From Akkermansiaceae bacterium (GTDB lineage Bacteria; Verrucomicrobiota; Verrucomicrobiia; Verrucomicrobiales; Akkermansiaceae): a stretch of DNA of 64,000 nucleotides. The DNA lies in contig SUVL01000009.1 in NCBI GenBank assembly GCA_015062005.1, positions 1 through 64,000 on the forward strand, in the 5' to 3' direction. Below, one piece after another: positions 25,600 through 34,858 of the stretch (the first letter of the stretch is position 1; every line of letters starts with the position of its first letter). Under the pieces are notes generated by a model. The model did no database searches. It saw nothing but the letters and a program-made list of their open reading frames with translations, and was not told the DNA's origin. A program made the translations under genes and the position numbers.

Positions 25600-26043
25600 G
25601 TTATATAAAGTGAGTTGTTGCGACCCCAATATATCATCTTTCGGTAACGAATCAAGGTGGCGGGTGTAATATGACACGCCGGAGGACGGCAGCCTGTTTT
25701 TCGGGCTTTGTGTCGCATACTTCACATGTGTCCCAACGTTTGAGGACAGCGCTTGATAAATTGGAATTTGTAAGTACAATGTACAAAGGACAAAGTACAA
25801 TTTGAAAGTTCCCTGCGGCTCCGCCGCAGCCGTTTAAAATGGCGAGCCTAAGGCGAGCGGAACTCCTAAATTGTCCTTTGTAATTTGTCCTTTGTACATC
25901 CCGACAAATTCCCATTTGACGTTCCGTCAAAGCAATATTCTTTAACTGCCGCAGCAATAATTTTATCTGTACCACTCAGAACTCATGCAGTGCTGAGCTT
26001 TTTGCTTGCTAGGTGAGGAAATATATGGCATGATAAGCAGAGA
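25600..26043. repeat. 444-bp intergenic region with dispersed repeats
   Basis: No gene was seen. CACATGTGTCCCAACGTTTG (25724-25743) and GATAAATTGGAATTTG (25755-25770) match copies at 40.0, 41.8 and 63.8 kb. Around 25771-25910 a run of GTACAAAGGACAAAGTAC-type motifs is inverted on the far side of a core holding CTGCGGC-tcc-GCCGCAG and GGCGAGCC-taa-GGCGAGC. The start of the region carries the promoter of the PEP-CTERM gene. Confidence 0.6.
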
Positions 26044-26850
26044 ATGTACGAGCATGTCGTAATAACAGGTGCTTCTTCCGGTTTTGGTATGGCGTTTGCA
26101 CGCCGTCTGGTGGGGGAGTGTGCCCACATGGTGCTGGTAGCTCGCCGAAAGGAGATTCTCATGGAGCTGTCGGATGAGCTGCGGGCGGCCAACTCATCGC
26201 TGAAAGTGACGGTGGTAAATTGTGACCTGGCTTCAGAAGGAGATCGTGTGCGCCTCATCCAGCAGCTTGAGGAATTGTCTGCGGGCAAGACTTTGCTCAT
26301 CAATAATGCCGGGCTGGGCGATTATGGAGAATACGCATGCAGTGCCCCTGCTCGCAATCACCAGATGCTGCATGTCAACGTGCTGGCCGTGGCAGAGCTC
26401 ACTCGGGCTCTCCTTCCGCGCATGGTGGAGCAGGGCGGCGGTATCATCAACATTGCCTCCCTGGCTGCGGACCTGTTTATTCCGGATTTCGCAATCTACG
26501 CTGCCTCCAAGGCCTTTGTGGCTTCTTTCTCTGAGGCCATACGCCTGGAAGTCCGCAAGGCCGGTGTTCCCGTGGTGGCAGTTTGCCCCGGGCCGGTGCA
26601 TACCGGCTTTGGAGATGTGGCCCGCCGAAGCGGATGTACCAATGGATATTCATCGTTCAAGAAGTGGGTGTACACTTCTATTCCCACAGTGGTGAATGGG
26701 GCTCTGGATGCCTTGACTGAAAACAAGCCCCGCTATTATCCATCGCTCCGCATACGGCTGATTGGCTGGTTGCTGCGCAATACTCCTCTGGGGCTCATGC
26801 GTCTGGTGATGGGATTGCGCCCCCGCAAGGTTGAGACTGTTCAGGAATGA
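26044..26850 (+). CDS. Short-chain dehydrogenase/reductase (SDR)
   Basis: 268 residues. A classical SDR oxidoreductase: the NAD(P)-binding glycine motif TGASSGFG (9-16), NNAG at about 86, a catalytic Ser in INIASLAADL and the catalytic YAASK. An Arg in VARRKE after the second strand suggests NADPH preference. Substrate unknown. It is the first gene of a unit with the GH75-like protein (12-base gap), ruvA and the squalene/phytoene synthase. A basic C-terminus (LRPRKVETVQE) is unremarkable. Confidence 0.88.
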   Translation: MYEHVVITGASSGFGMAFARRLVGECAHMVLVARRKEILMELSDELRAANSSLKVTVVNCDLASEGDRVRLIQQLEELSAGKTLLINNAGLGDYGEYACSAPARNHQMLHVNVLAVAELTRALLPRMVEQGGGIINIASLAADLFIPDFAIYAASKAFVASFSEAIRLEVRKAGVPVVAVCPGPVHTGFGDVARRSGCTNGYSSFKKWVYTSIPTVVNGALDALTENKPRYYPSLRIRLIGWLLRNTPLGLMRLVMGLRPRKVETVQE

Positions 26851-26862
26851 GTTTTTAACAAT

Positions 26863-28284
26863 ATGAAACACTGGTTTCATCGCAAATCGAAGATAAAGGT
26901 TTTTACCTGGTTCCGGCTTGGGCTGCTGGGGGTGCTGCTGCTGGGCGCAGGGGCGCTCTACACCCCGTACCCGGCGGAATTGGTCAAGGCTCTGACGGCA
27001 GATGATACTCCGCCCCCCCGGAAGAAAAAGAGGAAGAAGGTGGTCAAAGCTGCCGAGACTGCTCCGGCTCCTGTGGCAAAGCCACAGCCTTCTGTGCTGC
27101 CCCCGGCACCGGTGGAAGAGGAAATCGAAGTAGAGCCCTGGAGCCCGCAGGAGGCCTTTACCATGCCCGCCATCACCCTGCCGCCGTTCCCTCCGGCTCT
27201 GCCGGAACGGGTGGAACCGGGCCAGTACGAGCACATCAGTAAGATGACCCCCGGCCTGAACGTGCTCAGCTCGGTGCAGTTTGAGAAGGGCAGCACCGCC
27301 TCGCAGGACCGCAAGTCGATGGCTTCCTACCAGGTGCGGGTGGCGCTCAGTCTGCGTCTGCCCCAGGCCGCGGATGGCGAATCGCTCAAGCATGCCAACC
27401 CGAAGCTACCGGAACTCTTTGCCAGGTACAATGATTTCATGGCCAAGGCAAAGGTCTCACAGTGGTATCAGTCGCTCTATCTGCACAAGCAGAACCGCAT
27501 CCGCAAGGAAGCGGCCACTCTGTCCCGCCTGCTGGACCGCCATAATTATTACGATACGGATACAATCCTGGAAATAGAGATGCCGGATACCGGACGCAAG
27601 GTGCTCTGGGTCCAGGCGGATATGGACGTAGTATCCGATGGCTCGGATGGTGACCGCCTGCCTGATATGCCGGCCAAGGTGAAGAACAGTGACCACTACC
27701 AGCCCATGACGTCCTACCGCTGGCGCAAGCTGGGCAAGACTCCCAATCCGTTGCTGCCGCACTGGGAGGCACGCGTGGCCAGGCTCAGTAAGGATAAGAA
27801 GGCCAATGCCAGCGCCCTTCAGTATGCCCGGAATGTGGTGCATGACCTGAAGAAGTACAGTTTCCTGCTGGCGGAATACGACTCCTTCATCGTGGTGCCG
27901 CTCACTTTCAAGAACGGAGGGAACGATGCCTACCGACCTCAGCTTGGCGACTATGCTGCCGTGGTGGTCGATGACCGCGTGTTCCCCGCCATCGTGGGCG
28001 ATTTCGGACCCCGGTTCAAGGCTGGTGAAGGCTCGCTGCGCCTTGCCCGGTTGATTAACCCGAAGGCCACTCCCTTTGCCCGCCCGATTTCTGACCTGGG
28101 GGTGAGCTACGTGATTTTCCCTCACTCCAGGGAACCGGAGAACGGCCCGATTAATTATGAGCGCCTGAACACCCGCGTGCAGGAACTTCTGCAGGAAATG
28201 GGTGGCCTTACACCGGCTGCGCAGTATCAGCAGGTGGATGACCCGCTGGCTCCAGAACCCCAACCCGAAACACCTAAGGCATGA
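26863..28284 (+). CDS. Membrane-anchored protein with a GH75 chitosanase-like domain
   Basis: 473 residues. A basic N-terminus and one hydrophobic helix (FRLGLLGVLLLGAGALY) anchor the protein, followed by a lysine and proline-rich linker to about residue 110. The C-terminal part carries GH75 fungal-type chitosanase landmarks: the aromatic/Asp strand VLWVQADMDVVSDGSDGDRL, SFIVVPLTF, GDYAAVVVDDRVFPAIVGD and GPRFKAGEGS. D380 and E389 in the last pair occupy the positions of the catalytic Asp/Glu in that family. It may act on amino-sugar polymers in the periplasm or outside, but activity is inference. The stop overlaps the ruvA start by four bases. Confidence 0.7.
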   Translation: MKHWFHRKSKIKVFTWFRLGLLGVLLLGAGALYTPYPAELVKALTADDTPPPRKKKRKKVVKAAETAPAPVAKPQPSVLPPAPVEEEIEVEPWSPQEAFTMPAITLPPFPPALPERVEPGQYEHISKMTPGLNVLSSVQFEKGSTASQDRKSMASYQVRVALSLRLPQAADGESLKHANPKLPELFARYNDFMAKAKVSQWYQSLYLHKQNRIRKEAATLSRLLDRHNYYDTDTILEIEMPDTGRKVLWVQADMDVVSDGSDGDRLPDMPAKVKNSDHYQPMTSYRWRKLGKTPNPLLPHWEARVARLSKDKKANASALQYARNVVHDLKKYSFLLAEYDSFIVVPLTFKNGGNDAYRPQLGDYAAVVVDDRVFPAIVGDFGPRFKAGEGSLRLARLINPKATPFARPISDLGVSYVIFPHSREPENGPINYERLNTRVQELLQEMGGLTPAAQYQQVDDPLAPEPQPETPKA

Positions 28285-28874
28285 TTGCTTTTTTGCGAGG
28301 AACCGTGGCGGACGCTCTGCCCCAGACGCTGGTGGTGGATGTGAATGGCGTGGGCTATGAGGTGACGGTGCCGCTCTCCACCTTTGACCAGCTTAACCCG
28401 GTTATTGGCCAGGGCATCATGCTGAAAATCCACATGCACGTGCGCGAGAATTCGCAGGTGCTCTACGGCTTTGCAACCGATGCTGAGCGGGATATCTTCC
28501 GTCTGCTCATCGACCGCGTAAGCGGTATCGGCCCTGCCACGGCCATTGCTATTCTGAGTGGCCTGAACATCAATACCTTCAAACAGGCCGTGGTGCAGGG
28601 GGATGTGCAGGCCATTGCCCGGGCCAAGGGCGTGGGCAAGCGCACTGCCGAGCGTATCATCCTGGAGCTGAAGGATAAGATTGGTGTGGCCTCCACCTGG
28701 GAGGCTCAGCAGCAGGGAACCACCACCCAGGCAGCTTCGGATGCCGAGCTGGCCATGGTGGCACTCGGGTTCAAGCAGGCCGAGGCCCGCAAGGCGATTG
28801 TGAAGCTGCTGAAGGAAAACCCGCAGGCCGGAACGGATGAACTTATCCGCGGCGCGCTGCGCCAGCTGAGTTAA
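28281..28874 (+). CDS. ruvA: Holliday junction branch migration protein RuvA
   Basis: 197 residues, the standard length. RuvA binds four-way DNA junctions and loads the RuvB motor. The OB-fold N-terminus (MIAFLRGTVADALPQTLVVDVNGVGYEV in part), the two helix-hairpin-helix motifs (VSGIGPATAIAIL and AKGVGKRTAERIILELKDK) and the C-terminal RuvB-binding domain (AMVALGFKQAEARKAI) are all present. It is translationally coupled to the GH75-like gene by an ATGA overlap. ruvB and ruvC are not in the window. Confidence 0.96.
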   Translation: MIAFLRGTVADALPQTLVVDVNGVGYEVTVPLSTFDQLNPVIGQGIMLKIHMHVRENSQVLYGFATDAERDIFRLLIDRVSGIGPATAIAILSGLNINTFKQAVVQGDVQAIARAKGVGKRTAERIILELKDKIGVASTWEAQQQGTTTQAASDAELAMVALGFKQAEARKAIVKLLKENPQAGTDELIRGALRQLS

Positions 28875-28876
28875 TC

Positions 28877-29755
28877 ATGGATTTTGCACTGCTCAAGGCG
28901 GTTTCCCGCTCGTTCTACCTGAGCATGGTGTGGTTGCCACTGGCCATGCGGCGCGGAATTGCCCTGGGCTATATGCTGGCCCGTGCCACCGACAGCGTGG
29001 CGGATACTTCCTGTGCACCTGTTGAAAAACGCGCCGAGGTTCTGCGGCAGATGGGGCTTGCCATTGCCGGAGAAGCCTGCGCCGCTGATTTGCTTCCCCT
29101 GTTGCGCGGTGAGATGGCTGATGCCCAGAGCAAGGAAAGCGAAGCGATGCTGCTGCGCCGCTTTGATGAGTGTCTGGAGTTGCTGCACCAGGTGAGTGAA
29201 GGTGAGCGGATCCTGATTCGCCGCGTGTTGTCCACCATTATTGAAGGACAGTTGTGGGACCTCACTTATTTTGCTGAGTGCGGCAGTGTGGAATCCGATG
29301 CTGAGACCTGGCGCTATACTTATATGGTGGCCGGCTGCGTGGGTGAGTTCTGGACGGACCTGGGACTGGCCACCATGGGCAGGCAATTCTGCCGCCCCGA
29401 ACGGCGCGATATCATGGCTGAAGCCGCAAAACGGTACGGACAAGGGCTTCAGCTGGTAAATATCCTGCGTGATATGGATGAAGATGCTGCCCGTGGCCGC
29501 CGCTATATCGGCTCAGACCCGCTTCCCTGGCTGCGGCGTGCCAGGCGGTATTTGAACGATGGCCTGGACTATGCTCGCCGCCTTGGCTCGTTCCGCCTTC
29601 GCTTTACGGCCATGCTGCCCGCCCTGCTGGGACTCAGAACCCTGCAGCTGATTGCTCAGCGTGCAGGGTCGGAAAGGGTGAAGGTTACCCGGCGTGTGGT
29701 GTACGCCACACTTCTGGAAGCCGCCTGGCTCAGCACTTGGCAGAAGCACGTCTGA
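28877..29755 (+). CDS. Squalene/phytoene synthase family protein
   Basis: 292 residues. Head-to-head prenyltransferase that joins two farnesyl (squalene) or geranylgeranyl (phytoene) diphosphates. Both Mg-diphosphate motifs are present: DSVAD (39-43) and DMDED (199-203, in NILRDMDEDAARGRRY). YLSMVWLPLAMR at the N-terminus stands in for the usual FYLSFRLLP segment. It starts two bases after ruvA and probably shares its transcript. No desaturase or squalene-hopene cyclase gene is seen here, so the end product (hopanoid, squalene or carotenoid) is undecided. Its 3' end overlaps the convergent membrane-protein gene by 26 bases. Confidence 0.87.
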   Translation: MDFALLKAVSRSFYLSMVWLPLAMRRGIALGYMLARATDSVADTSCAPVEKRAEVLRQMGLAIAGEACAADLLPLLRGEMADAQSKESEAMLLRRFDECLELLHQVSEGERILIRRVLSTIIEGQLWDLTYFAECGSVESDAETWRYTYMVAGCVGEFWTDLGLATMGRQFCRPERRDIMAEAAKRYGQGLQLVNILRDMDEDAARGRRYIGSDPLPWLRRARRYLNDGLDYARRLGSFRLRFTAMLPALLGLRTLQLIAQRAGSERVKVTRRVVYATLLEAAWLSTWQKHV

Positions 29756-31007
29756 TTTCCCGGTACGTGTTGAGCGCAAAGATGCCGTATCCTATTATAA
29801 ACAGCTCCATAATCCTGTAAGTGAAAACAAGGTGTATAATGGTGTGCTGCTTTGTGCCTATAAACCATAATGCGGGATAGAGCATGAGTATGAAATAACA
29901 GAGGTTGTGCATAAAAACGGTCCTGTATTTCATATAAAGATAGCCGATATGGCAGGTTAGTCCCAGGACAAGGGTTCCTGCAACACTTGCCCACCATATT
30001 CCGCCCACATCAGGTATGGGGTAGAGGAATCTTGTGCATAACAGCCGGAAATCTATGGCGACTGTGCCTATAGAACGTTCTTTTATGCTGCCTTTCACCA
30101 CGTCATATACAGAACAATCTGTGAACATGGAACACAGAACCCATTTTGACGCCCACATGCCCACATAGCCGAAACACCAGGCAAAACTGCATGTTAACAG
30201 TGTCAGGATTTGTTCTTTCACAGGAAGTGAACCTCTTCTGAGGAACACGATGAGCAGGGGAACCCCAAGTGTGAGAACCGGGGCGGTCAGGAAATCCACA
30301 AAACTGGTACTTGCGCCAATGATGATGAAAAATAAGGGAAGGAAACGAGGTGAAAGGTACAGACTCCGGTGTTTCATCAGAATGATACTACTGATGAAGA
30401 TAATGAAATATACCTTATTCTGATCCAGAGAAAACATCAAAAATTTGAACCAGCCTGCGTGTAGCAATGCCAGAAAAAAGAGAGCCGCTATCCACCACCC
30501 ATTCTGCTTTTTGAGCATCACCAGAAAAATAGTGGCAAGTATGCTAAAGGCGAGAACGGTAATCCAGCGAATGGTTGGCAAATCGCAAAAGAATAAAAGA
30601 GGTCGCAAGGTTACAAGATAACCATGCCAGTAGCGGTTGTAATCAGCTTCCTTCATGGAATCAGAACCATGAAGTGCCATTTCTTTGAAATCCCTGATGG
30701 GATACTGCATGAAACGCGTGAGTGTATATGTTTTGCTTTCCAGCGCGGATTCCAATGGCCTTTCATCATCCATTGTGCCGGCAAGCATCAGCATCAGCGA
30801 TTCCGTATAGTGAATTTTATCGTAAATGGTCGTTATGGAGCTAGATGCCCTGGTGTCTCCATATTGTGCTGCTTTGTAAAGATGTTGCTTAATCGGGCCT
30901 TGAGGAAAGCAAGCTACGGCAACCATTAGCCCCAGCCCTATGGCAATGCAACTTAAAAGAGTTACAATCCACAAGCCAGCCTGTGCGAGATGAAACTTCC
31001 TATCCAT
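29730..31007 (-). CDS. Multi-helix membrane protein of unknown function
   Basis: 425 residues with about ten hydrophobic helices, a large first extracytoplasmic loop (about 35-125) rich in charged residues, and no motif I can assign. The layout (helix, big loop, many helices) resembles GT-C glycosyltransferases and O-unit handling proteins, but no DxD or DE pair can be pointed to with confidence. Its base composition is clearly more A+T-rich than the genes on either side, which suggests later acquisition. It lies 16 bases downstream of def on the same strand and overlaps the end of the squalene synthase gene on the other strand. Confidence 0.6.
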   Translation of the reverse strand: MDRKFHLAQAGLWIVTLLSCIAIGLGLMVAVACFPQGPIKQHLYKAAQYGDTRASSSITTIYDKIHYTESLMLMLAGTMDDERPLESALESKTYTLTRFMQYPIRDFKEMALHGSDSMKEADYNRYWHGYLVTLRPLLFFCDLPTIRWITVLAFSILATIFLVMLKKQNGWWIAALFFLALLHAGWFKFLMFSLDQNKVYFIIFISSIILMKHRSLYLSPRFLPLFFIIIGASTSFVDFLTAPVLTLGVPLLIVFLRRGSLPVKEQILTLLTCSFAWCFGYVGMWASKWVLCSMFTDCSVYDVVKGSIKERSIGTVAIDFRLLCTRFLYPIPDVGGIWWASVAGTLVLGLTCHIGYLYMKYRTVFMHNLCYFILMLYPALWFIGTKQHTIIHLVFTYRIMELFIIGYGIFALNTYREIRRASAKC

Positions 31008-31023
31008 TGAATTGAAGACAGGC

Positions 31024-31581
31024 TCAGCGTGTTGCGGCGAGCTTCTTGAGCTTCTTGGTCAGCGTGATCTTGGCGGCGGAGGACACCCGGTCCACAAAGA
31101 GGAAGCCGTCCAGATGGTCGCACTCGTGCTGCAGGCAGCGGGCCAGCAGGCCTCCGCAGTCCAGCTCCAGCACACTGCCATCCAGTTGCGGCAGCCGGGC
31201 TTTCACAAATTCCGGGCGGGCCACATTGGCGCGGATGCCACGCACGCTCAGGCAGCCCTCGGTGAAGAGGTACTGCTTGCCGTAGGGCTCAAGCTCAGGG
31301 TTGATGAACACCAGCGGCATGATGCTGCGCATGGGCTTCTCCTCGCCGTTCACCATAATCATTTCCGGTTCGGTGCCTTCTTCTTCATCCTCGGGGATAT
31401 CAATGACCACCAGCCGGATGTTCAGCCCCACCTGTGGAGCCGCAAGGCCGATACCCTCTGTGGCATACATGGTTTCCAGCATGTTCTCCACCAGAGTCTT
31501 GAGTTCATCATCGACGTGTTCCACCGGGGCGCTTACGGCGCGTAGAACCGGGTCTCCGTATTGGTTTACATTCAGCAGCAT
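31024..31581 (-). CDS. def: Peptide deformylase
   Basis: 185 residues from ATG 31581; an upstream in-frame extension of 36 codons is not protein-like and is left out. Def removes the N-formyl group from new proteins using a bound metal. All three motifs are there: GIGLAAPQVG, EGCLSV (metal Cys) and QHECDHLDG with HECDH at 152-156. There is an acidic insertion (DIPEDEEEGTEPEM) before the second motif. No formyltransferase gene is adjacent. Confidence 0.96.
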   Translation of the reverse strand: MLLNVNQYGDPVLRAVSAPVEHVDDELKTLVENMLETMYATEGIGLAAPQVGLNIRLVVIDIPEDEEEGTEPEMIMVNGEEKPMRSIMPLVFINPELEPYGKQYLFTEGCLSVRGIRANVARPEFVKARLPQLDGSVLELDCGGLLARCLQHECDHLDGFLFVDRVSSAAKITLTKKLKKLAATR

Positions 31582-31670
31582 GATAAATGGAAGCGCGGGG
31601 ATGCACCGCAGCTGCACTATTCTGCGGGCAGAAGCGCTGAAAGTCAAGCTCAAACTGACGCCGAAGATGC

Positions 31671-31699
31671 TTGCAGGATACTGCGGCATGCGTTATATT
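31671..31699 (+). promoter_or_regulatory. Promoter of the GT-C-like gene (leaderless)
   Basis: TTGCAG (31671-31676), 17 bp, TATATT (31694-31699), then seven bases to ATG 31707. Confidence 0.6.
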
Positions 31700-31706
31700 G
31701 ACTGTA

Positions 31707-33230
31707 ATGGAAACGCGTCCATCTGCCGGGGAATGCTGGCTGGTGTACCTGCTGGGTACGCTGGCAGCCTTTGCCATCATGCGTTTCGGCTTCAGCCCAT
31801 CGAGCGTGAGCATGCACCTGCGCCCGGAATATGACCTCAACATATACTACCTCATCGGGCAGGGGTGGATGCAGGGGCGCCTGCCATACGTGGAGCTGTC
31901 AGATTTGAAGGGGCCGCTGGTCTTTCTGCTGCATGGGGCGGGCTCTCTGCTTACCCCCGGCAGCTTTCTGGGAGCTTGCCTGCTGGAGGCTCCGCTGGTG
32001 GGGCTGGGCTTACTGTTTGCCTACCGTACCGCTCGCCTGTTTGTCTCACAGGGCGCAGCACTCGGCGTGCTCGGAATGTATAGCGTAGTCCTTTTGTATT
32101 TCTCCCTGCACCCGGCAGAAATCACCTGGGTGCTGCAGCAGATGGCGCTGTTCTGGCTGGTGCGCTGGGCAGTAGAGGAAGAGGAACCATCGGCTGGTGT
32201 GCAGTTCATGCTGGGCTTTTCGGTGGCAGTGGTATTGCTGACAAAGTATAATCAGGCCGTGTTCTGGCTGCCCTTTTGTCTGTGGGGTGTATTTGCCGTC
32301 GGTCGTGACTGGTGGCGGGCTGGATTCGTCCAGTTACTGGGCTCTGCCTGCCTGCTGGGGCTGGTGCTGTGGTATTTTCATGCTTATGATGCCCTTCTGC
32401 CACTCTGGCGTGAATATGTGGAGATAGCGTGGAGGTATGGCTCCTCATCCTTGTCAGAATCCATGCTCGGCACGCTCGGCTGGTTACTGGCCTCTGAGCT
32501 GGTGCCGTTGCATCTGCATCAGGCGCTGCCGGAGTGGCTGGCAGCATGCCTCGGCTGGCTGGCCCTGCTGCCTTGCCTGCTTTTTCCCGTTTTCTGGCGA
32601 GACCGCAGAGCGGGTCTGGTATATATCGTCCTGCTTGCTTCCTTGATGCTATCGGTATATGCTGCCTATTGCGGCACCCGGCGATACATTCACTACGCCT
32701 TTGTGTTCAGTGAGTATTTGCTTCCAGGCCTTATTTTACTTGCTGCGTGGAAAGAGCGTCTGGTCAAATGGGGTGGTGCGGCAGTGCTGGTCAGTGTACT
32801 GGCTTTTGCTGCCGGTTTGCCGCTCGCAGTGCAATACCTGAAGCCGCATAATGGCAATGCGGAAATGAAAACCGTGACTCAGGGGCTTGTCCGCAAATTA
32901 TCCCAAGGTGATAAAACCGACGTGGTTATTCTCGATGTCGAGGGTGCTTTGCACCTGCACCGCCTGACCGGGACAGTGCCTATGCAGCCTCACTTTATTC
33001 CTTCGATGGTGTCAGGCGGCTATGCGCAGCACCGCGAGGAACTTTCTGAAGCAATCCGCAAGCGTTCCCCCCGCTTTGTAGTTGGTTCTGTCCGTAGCGA
33101 AAAGGAGGATAGAGATCTGCTCCGGGATGCGCCTGACAAATACAGAGCGCTTCACCATACGGATTTGAATCTGCCTGCATTCAGTTCCCACGCCCGGCGT
33201 CCGGAATACATCCTCTACGTGCGAGAGTGA
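31707..33230 (+). CDS. GT-C-type polytopic membrane protein (putative glycosyltransferase)
   Basis: 507 residues from ATG 31707; the frame is open from a TTG at 31671, which is the -35 box instead. The first loop contains LPYVELSDLKGPLVFLLHGAG, the Y-x-E/D-x-x-D-x-K-G-P/P-P pattern of PMT/ArnT-like (GT39/GT83) sugar transferases that use polyprenyl-phosphate donors. About ten helices follow, then a soluble C-terminal domain of about 110 residues. The acceptor is unknown; LPS, surface glycan or protein glycosylation are possible. It stands alone, followed by a terminator. Confidence 0.7.
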   Translation: METRPSAGECWLVYLLGTLAAFAIMRFGFSPSSVSMHLRPEYDLNIYYLIGQGWMQGRLPYVELSDLKGPLVFLLHGAGSLLTPGSFLGACLLEAPLVGLGLLFAYRTARLFVSQGAALGVLGMYSVVLLYFSLHPAEITWVLQQMALFWLVRWAVEEEEPSAGVQFMLGFSVAVVLLTKYNQAVFWLPFCLWGVFAVGRDWWRAGFVQLLGSACLLGLVLWYFHAYDALLPLWREYVEIAWRYGSSSLSESMLGTLGWLLASELVPLHLHQALPEWLAACLGWLALLPCLLFPVFWRDRRAGLVYIVLLASLMLSVYAAYCGTRRYIHYAFVFSEYLLPGLILLAAWKERLVKWGGAAVLVSVLAFAAGLPLAVQYLKPHNGNAEMKTVTQGLVRKLSQGDKTDVVILDVEGALHLHRLTGTVPMQPHFIPSMVSGGYAQHREELSEAIRKRSPRFVVGSVRSEKEDRDLLRDAPDKYRALHHTDLNLPAFSSHARRPEYILYVRE

Positions 33231-33250
33231 GGAATACAGATTGCCCCCTA

Positions 33251-33290
33251 TATAAAAACCCCCGCCAGGCTTATCACCGGCGGGGATTCT
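33251..33290. terminator. Bidirectional terminator
   Basis: CCCCGCC (33260-33266) pairs with GGCGGGG (33279-33285). ATTCTTT follows on the plus strand and TTTTTATA on the minus strand. It serves the GT-C gene and, more strongly, the basic-tailed protein gene. Confidence 0.8.
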
Positions 33291-33312
33291 TTAATGAGCT
33301 TGCTGACAGGGT

Positions 33313-34761
33313 TCAGGACTTGGGCTGCTCGTCCTTTTTGGGGGCAGGGGCCTTCTTGCCTTTTTTGCTGCCGCCTTTGCGGGGCTGGGGTTTGGTGACG
33401 GGCTCGGGGGCCAGGTCACCCTTGGGGAACCACACGGCGTTATCGCTGGTGACCACGATGTAGCCTTGCTCCAGCAGCCAGATCATATCGGCCACATAGG
33501 GGGCGTGGGCATCAGTGGCGGCTTGGCGGCTGTCTTCGTCCTCGCCGGCGGAAACACCGCTGAGTTCGGCGAACATGAGGTCGGCCTTCTTGCCGGAGTT
33601 CTCCTTTGCCCAGTTCATGATGGCCATCATGCGGTCGGCCAGCACCGTATCAGCGGGCAGGGCACGCACGCGGCTCGGGCCTGTGAAGTGGTTGCCGTGC
33701 CACTTGTAGATGGGCATGTGGTGGCGTGCCATGCCGTGGCAGAGGTTCGGGATGAGCATCTGCGGGAAACGGCGGGTCTTGTCGGAAAGGATAGCCACAT
33801 GGGCGGCAATACCGGGGGAAAGCACGGCACGCGGTGTGGAGCCGTTGATGAATACCTTGTCCACCACTTCGTACACGCTGGTATAGTGGTTGGCCTGGAA
33901 ATCGGCCTCCACGGCGCGGGCATCCTCCAGCACGGTGTCGGCCGCACCTTCGCGGGTGGGCTTCCACACGGTCTTGTGACTGGCTGCCTGCACCCAGGCG
34001 GCCACGGTTTCCTCCGCCTTATCCACCGAGATGCGGTTCTTGAACACATCCAGCGGCATGGTGGAGTACTTGTTGCGGTAGAGGTTCATGAGCGCAGCCT
34101 GGTAGCCATGCCAGGTCACCGGGCCGATAATCTCGTCACCCAGCGAGCAGACTGCCACGGCGTTGAAATTGCCCTTGGGCGCTTCTACCTCTATTTCTTC
34201 TTTGGTGTAGAGCTCGGAGAACCATGGAGCCTTCCAGAGGTAAGCTACGGCCTCAGCCTCGGTAAGCCAGCAAGCCTGGTCGCCCTTGGTGGAATGAATG
34301 AGCATGGGGCCGTTTTCCAGCTTCATGAAGACGAGGTCATAGCGGGCTTTGTCGCCCATGACCACGCGGGCCAGATCAATGAGGGGCAGGGCGCGTTTCT
34401 GCTTCTGGATGTTGGCAGCGAAGAGTTCCAGTATGCTGTTGGCCGGGCGCAGCTCCACGCGGAATCCCTCTGCCGGTGCGGGCAGTTCGCGCTGAGGCTT
34501 GGGCTCGCGGCGGGTATCCCGCTTCTGCGGGCGTTCTCCCTTGCCGCGCGGTGCTTCGGCGGAATCGCGGCGGTCGCGGTTGAAGGGGCGGCGCTCACTA
34601 CCTTCGCGGCGGCGGGGGGCGCGGGGCTCGCGAGCCGGCCGCTCAGTGTACACGGGGCTGCTGGCCGCACCCGGGCGTGCCCAGGCCGGTCCGAATTGGA
34701 AATCTGCCAGGTCCGACAGATTGAGGGAAGCTGCGTTCCCCTGGTTCTTTTCTTCGCTCAT
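33313..34761 (-). CDS. Hypothetical protein with basic disordered tails (possible RNA binding)
   Basis: 482 residues, family not recognised. The N-terminal 100 residues are dominated by R, E and P (ERRPFNRDRRDSAEAPRGKG and similar), like RNA-binding RGG/RE tails. The C-terminus ends in a lysine/proline stretch (RKGGSKKGKKAPAPKKDE). The folded middle (about 100-450) has no signal peptide or membrane helix; it contains HGYQAALMNLYRNKYSTMPL and an aromatic/His patch CHGMARHHMPIYKWHGNHF. The layout suggests a nucleic-acid-associated protein, but this is inference from composition. Confidence 0.6.
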   Translation of the reverse strand: MSEEKNQGNAASLNLSDLADFQFGPAWARPGAASSPVYTERPAREPRAPRRREGSERRPFNRDRRDSAEAPRGKGERPQKRDTRREPKPQRELPAPAEGFRVELRPANSILELFAANIQKQKRALPLIDLARVVMGDKARYDLVFMKLENGPMLIHSTKGDQACWLTEAEAVAYLWKAPWFSELYTKEEIEVEAPKGNFNAVAVCSLGDEIIGPVTWHGYQAALMNLYRNKYSTMPLDVFKNRISVDKAEETVAAWVQAASHKTVWKPTREGAADTVLEDARAVEADFQANHYTSVYEVVDKVFINGSTPRAVLSPGIAAHVAILSDKTRRFPQMLIPNLCHGMARHHMPIYKWHGNHFTGPSRVRALPADTVLADRMMAIMNWAKENSGKKADLMFAELSGVSAGEDEDSRQAATDAHAPYVADMIWLLEQGYIVVTSDNAVWFPKGDLAPEPVTKPQPRKGGSKKGKKAPAPKKDEQPKS

Positions 34762-34858
34762 GGATAAATGGTTTTAACTGGCATTTAGACTACCCCGAAA
34801 TGCACGCCAATGCAATCATTTTTTACGCGAAAGGAGCGAAAAAAGGCTGAAAATCTGC

